From: an uncultured beta proteobacterium
GTDB lineage: Bacteria; Pseudomonadota; Gammaproteobacteria; Burkholderiales; Burkholderiaceae_C
Assembly: GCA_903886275.1 (NCBI GenBank)
Contig: CAISLN010000074.1
Coordinates: forward strand, 1 to 64,000
Direction of reading: 5' to 3'
DNA: 64,000 bases
Shown here piece after piece: positions 17,007 through 24,287 of the stretch. The translations under genes were made by a program, and so were the position numbers. Numbering within the stretch: the first letter of the stretch is position 1; each line of letters opens with the position of its first letter. The notes under the pieces were generated by a model. That model did no database searches. It saw nothing but the letters and a program-made list of their open reading frames with translations, and had not been told where the DNA came from.

Positions 17007-18445
17007 CTGATTTTCTATCCCAACCGGAAGGTAAAACGCTTGAATTCAAGCGCAACCTCTCTTCGCCCAAGCCTTTGTTGAAAACCCTTGTGGCCTTCGC
17101 CAACACGGCCGGTGGACGGCTGATTGTGGGTGTTGCAGATGACCATCAGGTGCTGGGCGTGGCCAACCCGCTGGACGAAGAAGAGCGGCTGTGCAACCTG
17201 ATTGCCGATGGCATTTCGCCGCGTCTGGTGCCAAGCGTGGAAATGACCACTGTGGATGGCAAGACCCTGTTGGTGGTGGAAGTGTTTGTCAGCGGCTCGC
17301 GCCCGCATTGGCTCAAGGCCGAAGGGCCGGAGCATGGCGTGTATGTGCGCTTGGGCTCAAGCAGTCGCCAGGCTGACCAGGCGCTGATTGATGAGCTGCG
17401 CCGCACTGCCCAGGGCGTGGCCTTTGATGAGCTACCCATGCCCGACTTGGGTATGGCCGACCTGGACCTAGCGGCGGCCAAGAAGCTGTTCCATGGGATC
17501 AGCGAGTTGGATGACCATGCAATGCGCACGCTCAAGCTGGTGACGCCGTATCAGGGCAGGCTGGTGCCGACCAAGGGTGCGGTACTGTTGTTTGGCAAGG
17601 AGCGCACCCAGCACTTTTCAGATGCCTGGGTGCAGTGTGGCCGCTTTGTCGGCACGGACAAGGCCGCCATCTTTGACCACATCGACATTCACGACCCGCT
17701 GCCGCAGGCAGTGGACAGCATCATGCTGTTCCTCAAGAAGCACGCCATGCGGGGTGCCGACTTTTCAGACACCCGGCGCAAAGACGTCTGGAGCATTCCG
17801 CTCACGCTGTTGCGCGAGGCGGTGATCAATGCCTTGGTGCATGCCGACTACTCGCAGCGCGGTGCGCCGGTACGCATTTCCTTTTTTGACGACCGTATCG
17901 AAATTGAAAACCCCGGAATTCTGCTGCCTGGCATGACAGTGGAAGACATGCGCGAGGGCGTTTCCAAGATACGCAACCATGTGATCGCCCGTGTCTTCAG
18001 GGAGCTGAACCTGATTGAGCAGTGGGGCAGCGGTGTGCGCCGCATTTATTCCGAAGCACTGGCATTGGGCCTGCCGGAGCCGCAGTTTTTGGAGGTGGGG
18101 ATGCGGCTGCGGGTGGTGGTGCGTTTGGCCGAGTTGGTGCGGGTGGTGGCAGCTGCTGAGTCACGGCCCGAGTCACGGCCCGAGTCACGGCCCGAGTCGC
18201 TTCTTGCGGCCAAGTTGGAATCACCCCTGGCTGCAAAAGTGATGCTCTTGCTTCGTAACGCAAGCGCAGGCAAATCGCAGTTGGCCACCTTGTTGGGGCA
18301 TCAATCGGTTTCTGGTGAGTTGAAGAAGCAAATACGGCGACTGCTTGAACTGGAGTTCGTTGAGATGACTTTGCCTGCCACACCCAATAGCCGCTTGCAA
18401 CAGTACCGGCTCACAGCACTTGGACAGGTTCAAATACCTCAATGA
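17003..18445 (+). CDS. AlbA_2 (Schlafen-like) / HATPase regulator-like protein
   Basis: This 480-residue protein has an N-terminal AlbA_2 nucleic-acid-binding domain (GKTLEFKRNLSS, TLVAFANTAGGRLIVGV, residues 10-50). It has a GHKL-like ATP-binding block (REAVINALVHADYSQRGAPV near 272-291) and a C-terminal winged helix ending in VEMTLPATPNSRLQQYRLT. A 12-bp tandem repeat encodes ESRP repeats in the linker, a typical spot for such repeats in this family. The family is widespread near defence genes; some members act like Schlafen RNases, others as regulators. The start at 17003 is fixed by the ATGA overlap. No close link to a core BREX function is known. Confidence 0.82.
   Translation: MTDFLSQPEGKTLEFKRNLSSPKPLLKTLVAFANTAGGRLIVGVADDHQVLGVANPLDEEERLCNLIADGISPRLVPSVEMTTVDGKTLLVVEVFVSGSRPHWLKAEGPEHGVYVRLGSSSRQADQALIDELRRTAQGVAFDELPMPDLGMADLDLAAAKKLFHGISELDDHAMRTLKLVTPYQGRLVPTKGAVLLFGKERTQHFSDAWVQCGRFVGTDKAAIFDHIDIHDPLPQAVDSIMLFLKKHAMRGADFSDTRRKDVWSIPLTLLREAVINALVHADYSQRGAPVRISFFDDRIEIENPGILLPGMTVEDMREGVSKIRNHVIARVFRELNLIEQWGSGVRRIYSEALALGLPEPQFLEVGMRLRVVVRLAELVRVVAAAESRPESRPESRPESLLAAKLESPLAAKVMLLLRNASAGKSQLATLLGHQSVSGELKKQIRRLLELEFVEMTLPATPNSRLQQYRLTALGQVQIPQ
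18158..18199 (+). repeat. 12-bp tandem repeat in AlbA_2 linker
   Basis: GAGTCACGGCCC is repeated three times exactly (18158, 18170, 18182), followed by a partial GAGTCGC. It encodes Glu-Ser-Arg-Pro units. The unit is a multiple of three, so copy-number change would alter linker length without breaking the frame. Confidence 0.9.
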
Positions 18446-18519
18446 CGGTGCAAGTGAAAATGCCAGTCTTGAAGAGAAGCGGCTGAGTTGAAGGCGGTTA
18501 CTGCTTAAAAGGATAGAGA

Positions 18520-19575
18520 ATGAAAATTAGAGCTTTGTATTTTGAAGATGTTGGCCCTTTAGGTGACCAGTCCATCAGCTTCGTCAACGATTGGGATGAC
18601 TCGCTGGAGCCACGCGCACTGCTTTGCGGGCCTAACGGCTGTGGCAAGTCAACTGTGTTGCGAGCGGTGGCCATGTTGTGGGAGGCGCTTGGCTATTGGC
18701 TGGACCACCGTAAGCCGCTCCCCAAAAACCATGTGGCCCGTGAGTGGCTGCAACGCTGGGGCGGTTGTGCAGTGGTGTTACAGGCCGTGACACCCGATGT
18801 GCCCGAGGTTGGGCTGGTGTTTGGGGACTTGGCGTGGTGCGACGAAATGCGAGACGCACAGCCCAATGTGCCATGGCTTGTGGAAAGTGTGGCGCGCACC
18901 GGAAAGCCAGGCAATCCCACGCGAAAACTGTCTTTGCCAGATGAACCCTGGATTCAGGCATGGTCAGACGCACGAAAAAAAATGATCTTGTCGTTTGACA
19001 AGGGTGAGTTTCCCAACGTGGTGTTTCTGGATGCAGAAGAACGCCGGTGGGTATTGCCGCGCAAAAGCGTGGGCGAGCATGTGGCCGATCAACCCGGCAA
19101 GCGTTGGCTGCCCAAGTACATCGCCAGCGAGGATTGGAGGGATCAGTTGGAGGCATCGCTCATCACCCTCAAAACCACGCAGCTTCGCAAGTACCACGAG
19201 GTGGTGCGACTGCTAAACACCTTTTTGATGGGCAAGGAAATAGACCCCGACATTGCCCCGGGAGAAAACCGCTTGCGAGTCAAGCTCAAGGGTAAGCGTG
19301 GGCAGTATCACAGTCTGGATGAACTCAGTGCGGGTGAACATCAGGTGCTGATTTTGTTGTTTTTGCTGTCTCGCTGGGCTGAAAGAGGTGCGGTGGTGCT
19401 GATTGACGAGCCCGACCTGTACCTGCACCCTTCTTTGGTCAGCGGTATGTTGGCCAGTCTGGAAAAGCTGGTCGCTGGACTGGATGGGCAGCTCATCATC
19501 ACGTCGCACTCGGTGGACATTTGGCGGCGTTACGAGGCTTCGGGCAAGCGCATTGAATTGGGGGCGCAGGCATGA
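18520..19575 (+). CDS. AAA15-type ATPase, PARIS AriA-like
   Basis: This 351-residue ATPase has Walker A GPNGCGKST at residues 37-45, a signature-like DELSAGEHQVLILLFLLSRW near 266-285, Walker B VVLIDEPDLYLHPS near 290-303 and the switch LIITSHSVDIW. Together with the overlapping DUF4435 TOPRIM protein it matches the PARIS (AriA/AriB) anti-phage architecture, in which the ATPase scaffold senses an anti-restriction protein and releases AriB. The 74-base gap before it contains AAAAGGATAGAGA ahead of the ATG. Because PARIS guards against inhibitors of restriction-like systems, its place in a BREX operon makes sense. The name is inferred from architecture. Confidence 0.8.
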   Translation: MKIRALYFEDVGPLGDQSISFVNDWDDSLEPRALLCGPNGCGKSTVLRAVAMLWEALGYWLDHRKPLPKNHVAREWLQRWGGCAVVLQAVTPDVPEVGLVFGDLAWCDEMRDAQPNVPWLVESVARTGKPGNPTRKLSLPDEPWIQAWSDARKKMILSFDKGEFPNVVFLDAEERRWVLPRKSVGEHVADQPGKRWLPKYIASEDWRDQLEASLITLKTTQLRKYHEVVRLLNTFLMGKEIDPDIAPGENRLRVKLKGKRGQYHSLDELSAGEHQVLILLFLLSRWAERGAVVLIDEPDLYLHPSLVSGMLASLEKLVAGLDGQLIITSHSVDIWRRYEASGKRIELGAQA

Positions 19576-20390
19576 GCAAAGCCAGCGTGCGTATTGACCA
19601 GATCCAATCCGAGCTGGTGGGGCAGACCGGCAAACGGGTTTTGCTGGTTGAGGGTACAGATGATGTGGATGCTTACCGCAATTTTTTGAGCAGGAAATTC
19701 CCTGACTGGGAACAAACCTGGGCTGTTGCGCACATGGGCAACAAGAAGCTGGTGTTGGCCGGATTGTCTCTGGCTCCCGACTGGATTGGTCTGGTGGACC
19801 GGGACGAGTGGGGCGAGGATATTCAAACCCAGCATCGGGCAGCCCACCCCAATTTACTGGTGTTGCCACGCTTTTGCCTTGAAAGCTACCTGATCAGTCC
19901 GGCAGAACTCTGGCAGGCGTTTCCAGCCAAGCAGCAAGCCAAGGTTGTAGGCGGAGAGGCCGCGTTTCGGGATGCGTTGTTGGCACCACTTGCCCAGTGG
20001 ATTCGGCACGCTACTTTGTGGCACGGTGTGCGCCCGTTGTGGCAGAAGTTGAGAAATGCCGGTTTTCCAGAGGGTGTGACCAAAGTGCCACCCACGCCCT
20101 CTGACGAACAGTTGTGTGATTTTTTCAGCGATTGGCACAATGTGCTGGATGCCGATGTCCTGCTGACCCGCGTAAATAGTCTGGCAGCGCAGTTGACCGC
20201 AGAAGATGCAGAAATAGTGTGCAAACAGTGGTTGCACGCAAAGCACTTTTATCAAGAAGTCGTCCATGAAACCCTGAACGAATTACTGGGTGTAAAACCA
20301 GCCAGAGAGCGGTTTTTGGCCCTTTTCAGAACCAGGGGAGTGCCAGAGGATTTGGATATGGTCTGGCTGAAAATGGGGTTGACTCCATGA
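19572..20390 (+). CDS. DUF4435 TOPRIM protein, PARIS AriB-like
   Basis: This 272-residue protein has VLLVEGTDDVDAYRNFL at about residues 23-39, the TOPRIM glutamate strand, and WIGLVDRDEWGED at about 75-87, the DxD strand. It also has LPRFCLESYLISP at about 96-108, characteristic of DUF4435. In PARIS the DUF4435 protein AriB is released as a nuclease that acts on tRNA and stops growth. It overlaps the ATPase by ATGA (19572-19575). The C-terminal half is helical and cannot be assigned by eye. Confidence 0.8.
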   Translation: MSKASVRIDQIQSELVGQTGKRVLLVEGTDDVDAYRNFLSRKFPDWEQTWAVAHMGNKKLVLAGLSLAPDWIGLVDRDEWGEDIQTQHRAAHPNLLVLPRFCLESYLISPAELWQAFPAKQQAKVVGGEAAFRDALLAPLAQWIRHATLWHGVRPLWQKLRNAGFPEGVTKVPPTPSDEQLCDFFSDWHNVLDADVLLTRVNSLAAQLTAEDAEIVCKQWLHAKHFYQEVVHETLNELLGVKPARERFLALFRTRGVPEDLDMVWLKMGLTP

Positions 20391-20518
20391 GTTATGCGCC
20401 CTTATCAATGGGTCAACAGGTTGTTGACCTATTGTCTTGGGGACACAAAATCCAGATGTTCGTCGAGTGCCGCTGCGTGACGATTGGTGAAGTCGACTGC
20501 TGTTGGAGTCAACCATGA
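20387..20518 (+). pseudogene. 43-codon linking ORF with a DUF1016 remnant
   Basis: The ORF starts in an ATGA overlap with the DUF4435 stop and ends at TGA 20516-20518, overlapping the next ATG. Its middle, QQVVDLLSWGHKIQMF, matches the DUF1016_N segment found as NIPWGHNIQIF in copy 1 and QQLVALLPWGQNLLLL in copy 2. I read it as the internal remains of another DUF1016 gene fused to the joint. It is unlikely to be functional except for translational coupling. Confidence 0.55.
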
Positions 20519-21546
20519 CAAATCAAAATCCGATGCCCGTTCATTCGTACCCGCAATGGCTTGCTGACTTAAAGCAACGTATTCAAGCGGCGCAGCAACG
20601 GTCCGTGCTTGCGGTGAACCGTGAGCTGGTGATGCTGTATTGGCAAATAGGCAGTGATATTTTGGAGCGACAGGGCGTTCAAGGCTGGGGTGCCAAGGTG
20701 ATCGATCAACTGGCCCGCGACCTCACCGCAGCCTTCCCGGACATGAAAGGCTTTTCTCGCCGTAACCTGCTGTACATGCGCAGTTTTGCCGAAGAGTGGC
20801 CCGATGCCGAATTTGTGCAACAGCTTGTTGCACTATTGCCCTGGGGTCAAAACCTCTTGCTGCTGACCAAGCTCAAGACGCGCGAGGAGCGGGTTTGGTA
20901 TGCGGCAAAGGCCATTGAACATGGCTGGTCTCGCACAGTGATGTGGCACCACATTTCAACGCAATTGCAACAACGCTCCGGCAACGCGGTCACCAACTTT
21001 GAAAAGCGTTTGCCTGCTGCGGAGTCTGAATTAGCTCAGCAAACTATCAAAGATCCCTATCTGTTTGACTTTCTCGGTGTGTCCAATGAGGCAGTTGAAC
21101 GCGAGATTGAAGACGCCATGACCCGCCATGTGACCAAGCTGTTGATGGAGCTGGGTGAGGGGTTTGCTTTTGCGGGCCGCCAAGTGAATGTGGAAGTTGA
21201 TGGCCAAGATTTCTACATCGACTTGTTGTTTTACAACTATCGGCTGCACAGATTCTTGGTTGTGGAGTTGAAGGCCGGAGAATTCAAACCGGAGCATGTT
21301 GGTCAGCTCAATTTCTACGTCACGATGGTGGACGAGAAAATCAAAAGTGATGAGGACAAACCCACCTTGGGGCTGTTGCTATGCAAGCAAAATCACCGTG
21401 TGGTCGCGGAATATACCTTGCGCGGCATGACCCAACCCATTGGCATTGCAGAGTACAAACTGCAACTGCCTGACGACCTGGCTAAATACCTTCCAAGCAT
21501 TGCGCAGATTGAGGAAGAGTTGCAGGGCGAGGATCCGCGCAAGTAA
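20515..21546 (+). CDS. DUF1016 (YhcG/PDDEXK) nuclease family protein, copy 2
   Basis: This 343-residue YhcG-family protein has N-terminal helices (SVLAVNRELVMLYWQIG, FPDMKGFSRRNLLYM, LLPWGQNLLLL). The C-terminal nuclease core has DFYIDLLFYN near 235 and LVVELKAGEFKPEHVGQ near 252. It is clearly related to copy 1 at 15838 but is well diverged, so it is not a recent tandem duplication. The ATG at 20515 is preceded by GGAG at a spacing of seven bases; a TTG at 20503 is in frame. Its end runs into a tandem repeat that belongs to a decayed AlbA_2 gene. Confidence 0.88.
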   Translation: MTNQNPMPVHSYPQWLADLKQRIQAAQQRSVLAVNRELVMLYWQIGSDILERQGVQGWGAKVIDQLARDLTAAFPDMKGFSRRNLLYMRSFAEEWPDAEFVQQLVALLPWGQNLLLLTKLKTREERVWYAAKAIEHGWSRTVMWHHISTQLQQRSGNAVTNFEKRLPAAESELAQQTIKDPYLFDFLGVSNEAVEREIEDAMTRHVTKLLMELGEGFAFAGRQVNVEVDGQDFYIDLLFYNYRLHRFLVVELKAGEFKPEHVGQLNFYVTMVDEKIKSDEDKPTLGLLLCKQNHRVVAEYTLRGMTQPIGIAEYKLQLPDDLAKYLPSIAQIEEELQGEDPRK

Positions 21547-21673
21547 CCGAACAAGTAACCGAACAAGTGACCGAACAAGTAAAGATAGCCTGGTCGAAAT
21601 GACGCAGCCGGATTCACCCAGCAGCCCGACCCAAAAATACCGGCTGGTCAACCGTACCCAAGCAACTCAATGA
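21541..21673 (+). pseudogene. Tail of a decayed AlbA_2 gene with 12-bp tandem repeat
   Basis: The 12-bp unit AAGTAACCGAAC is repeated at 21541, 21553 and 21565 (one base changed), with a partial fourth unit. In one frame it reads VTEQVTEQVTEQV, a linker repeat typical of AlbA_2 proteins. In another frame the following bases encode SLVEMTQPDSPSSPTQKYRL, which parallels the C-terminus of the intact AlbA_2 gene (VEMTLPATPNSRLQQYRLT). A frameshift lies between them and the N-terminal domains are absent. Its TGA (21671-21673) overlaps the pglZ ATG, showing the original gene order. Confidence 0.75.
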
Positions 21674-24285
21674 ACACGCAACGCATACAAACCGCCTTAG
21701 CTGCCCTGTACCAAGACTGCACAACCGTTTTTTGGCACGACATTGATTCCGAATTCAGTACCTCCATTGATGCCTTGCAGTTGGACGGGGTTCAGATTGT
21801 CCGGCTGGACGACAGCCCTGCCTTGCGCGTCAAGCTGCAGATCGAAGCCGCCCCCAGTCAGCGTTGGCTCTTCTACAGCAACCGGCCGGAGCCAGAGCCC
21901 ACCAAGGACTGGTTGTTGGATGTGCGCTTGCGCGCCAAGCCATTCCGGGCTGACTCCATGTCGATCCTGCTGGAGGACTTGGGGCTTGCCACCCAAAGCC
22001 TGCGCACGCATCTGAAAGACCGTGCCAAGTTTCTGCGCGCCAAAGACCGGCTGGACCGCCTGAAGAAGTGGGTGCTGCCGGGCGACAGTGCGGTGGATCT
22101 GGACTGCAAGATGCTGGCGGTGCTGAGCCGTGCCGACCAGCCCGAGCTATTCGCCATGCTGCAGCGCCTGTACGGCGCCATGGTCACCGACGGCGTGGCC
22201 GACCTGGCCGCGCAGCCCAAGGCTTGGCAGGAGATTGCCGCCAATGACCTGACCCCGGCCTTTTGGGATTTGGTGCAGCTGCAACTGGGCTACCTGGATG
22301 CCAAGCCCAGCCTGCGCGACTTGTTGATCCGCATTTTGGTGACTGACTTTTGCCGCAGTCTGGATGGCGATATTCCCAAGCAGCTCACGCACCTGCTTCT
22401 GCCGGAGCGGACCTTGGCGGCCAATGCCTCGGTGTTCATTGGCCGGTGGCGCTCCGATATTGCGCAGTACGCCAACTACAACGCGCTGGCAGATGCGGTT
22501 GCCACAGAGCTGAACCTGGATTCCCTGCTGGGCGGCCTGAGCGCCGAACAACTGGCCGAATGCATGACGTTCGAAAACGTCGAGCTGCGGGTGGTGCAAG
22601 ACCTCAAGACGCGTATTGTTGCGGGAGCCGGCGCCAACATGGATGTGGTGCGCGCGTTGATGGCGCGCCGGCGCGATGGCCACTGGGCCAACCGCATGCT
22701 GGCCAGCGCCAATGACAAAACCAAGGCCTTGGCCGCTTGCTACGACGCCTTGGCCGCCGCCGCAGACTTTCTGACCCTCAAGGCGGCGCATGCCGCTGGC
22801 TTCAGCTTTTCTGATGCGGCGACGGCCTTTGGCCAGTACCGCGACAGCTTGTTTCGGTTTGACCAGCTGTACCGGCACTTTCACACAGCGGCCGATGCCG
22901 TGGAGCCTACGGGCTGGGCGGTGTTGCATGAGCTGCGCCAGAGCATCGAAAGTCTCTACTCCGGTTGGTATGTCCCGCAGCTCGGCATTGCCTGGGCCAA
23001 GGTGGTGGAGGGGCCAGAGGGGCTGCTCAGCCAATGGACGTTGCCGGACGTAGTGCCACAGCAAGCGTTCTTTGATCGCAAGGTGATGCCGCTGTATGAC
23101 GGCAGTGTGAAGCGCGTGTTTGTGGTCATTTCAGACGCCTTGCGCTTTGAAGTGGCGCAGGAGTTGGTGCAGCAAATCAACAGCAAAAATCGCCTGAAGG
23201 CCTCGCTGGATTGCATGCTGGGCGTCTTGCCCAGCTATACCGCGCTGGGCATGGCGGCCTTGTTGCCGCACCAGACGCTGGCCTACAAAGAAGGTGTGAA
23301 TCTGGATGTGTTGGCCGACGGGCACTCTGTTGCCACGCTGGAGCAGCGCAACGAGCACCTCAAGGCTTTTGGCGGCATGGCGGTCAAGGCGGATGACCTG
23401 CTTGCCTTGGGCAAGGAGAAGGGGCGGGCATTGGTGAAAGACCAGCGGCTGGTCTACGTCTACCACGACCGCATCGACATGATTGGCGACAAGCAGGCCT
23501 CGGAGACCATGACCTTTGAAGCGGCGGTTCAGACGGTGCAAGAGCTCTCCCAGGTGCTGAGCTTCATCATCAACACGCTCAACGGTTCCACCGTGTTGGT
23601 GACGGCTGACCACGGCTTTATGTACCAGGAGTCCGCGCTGCAGGAGTCAGACAAGTCCACCTTGGACGACAAGCCGGAAGGCACGCTCAAGGCCAAGAAG
23701 CGCTATCTGCTGGGCCACCATTTGGGCGCCACTGCCAAGGCCTGGTCGGGCAATACGGCGATCACGGCAGGAACCACTCCTGAAGGCAGTCTGGACTTCT
23801 GGGTGCCCAAGGGGGCCAGTCGCTTTCACTTTGCCGGTGGCGCACGCTTTGTGCATGGCAGCGCCATGCCGCAAGAGGTGGTGCTGCCCGTCATCACGGT
23901 GGGGGTTAGCGAGTCTGAAAACGTCAAGACCAAGGTTGTGAATGTCAGCCTGTTGGGCACGCTCAACAAGGTGGTGACCAACACCCAGCGCTTTGAATTC
24001 ATACAGACCGATGCGGTATCGCAGCGGGTGCTGCCCCGCTCGGTGGTGGTGTCCTTGCGCGATGCGCAAGACGGTGACAAGCCCATCAGCGATGTGCAGT
24101 CCATCACCTTTGACAGCAGCTCGCAATTGCTGGATGAGCGCAAACGCTCCATCTTCCTCACTGTGCTGGCCGGTGCCCACGACCCGCACAAGCGCTATGA
24201 CCTGGTGATGCGCGATGCGGCGTCCAATATCGAAGTGCTGCGGATGCCCATCAAGGTGGATCTGGCCTTTGGAAACGATTTTTGA
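21670..24285 (+). CDS. pglZ: BREX alkaline-phosphatase-superfamily protein PglZ (BrxZ)
   Basis: This 871-residue protein is the hallmark of BREX. The PglZ domain of the alkaline phosphatase superfamily is marked by FVVISDALRFEVAQEL near residues 481-496, a metal-binding aspartate region, and TVLVTADHGFMYQ near 637-649, the DHG metal ligands. PglZ proteins have metal-dependent nuclease or phosphodiesterase activity. The ATG overlaps the stop of the AlbA_2 remnant; brxL starts two bases after its stop. The length and motifs look normal, so the core system is probably functional. Confidence 0.95.
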   Translation: MNTQRIQTALAALYQDCTTVFWHDIDSEFSTSIDALQLDGVQIVRLDDSPALRVKLQIEAAPSQRWLFYSNRPEPEPTKDWLLDVRLRAKPFRADSMSILLEDLGLATQSLRTHLKDRAKFLRAKDRLDRLKKWVLPGDSAVDLDCKMLAVLSRADQPELFAMLQRLYGAMVTDGVADLAAQPKAWQEIAANDLTPAFWDLVQLQLGYLDAKPSLRDLLIRILVTDFCRSLDGDIPKQLTHLLLPERTLAANASVFIGRWRSDIAQYANYNALADAVATELNLDSLLGGLSAEQLAECMTFENVELRVVQDLKTRIVAGAGANMDVVRALMARRRDGHWANRMLASANDKTKALAACYDALAAAADFLTLKAAHAAGFSFSDAATAFGQYRDSLFRFDQLYRHFHTAADAVEPTGWAVLHELRQSIESLYSGWYVPQLGIAWAKVVEGPEGLLSQWTLPDVVPQQAFFDRKVMPLYDGSVKRVFVVISDALRFEVAQELVQQINSKNRLKASLDCMLGVLPSYTALGMAALLPHQTLAYKEGVNLDVLADGHSVATLEQRNEHLKAFGGMAVKADDLLALGKEKGRALVKDQRLVYVYHDRIDMIGDKQASETMTFEAAVQTVQELSQVLSFIINTLNGSTVLVTADHGFMYQESALQESDKSTLDDKPEGTLKAKKRYLLGHHLGATAKAWSGNTAITAGTTPEGSLDFWVPKGASRFHFAGGARFVHGSAMPQEVVLPVITVGVSESENVKTKVVNVSLLGTLNKVVTNTQRFEFIQTDAVSQRVLPRSVVVSLRDAQDGDKPISDVQSITFDSSSQLLDERKRSIFLTVLAGAHDPHKRYDLVMRDAASNIEVLRMPIKVDLAFGNDF

Positions 24286-24287
24286 GA

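Noticed and set aside
4972..21670. Insertion sequence or integrase that could have carried the inserted defence genes
   Set aside because: No transposase, integrase or terminal inverted repeats were seen. The joints look like homologous or illegitimate recombination between BREX loci.
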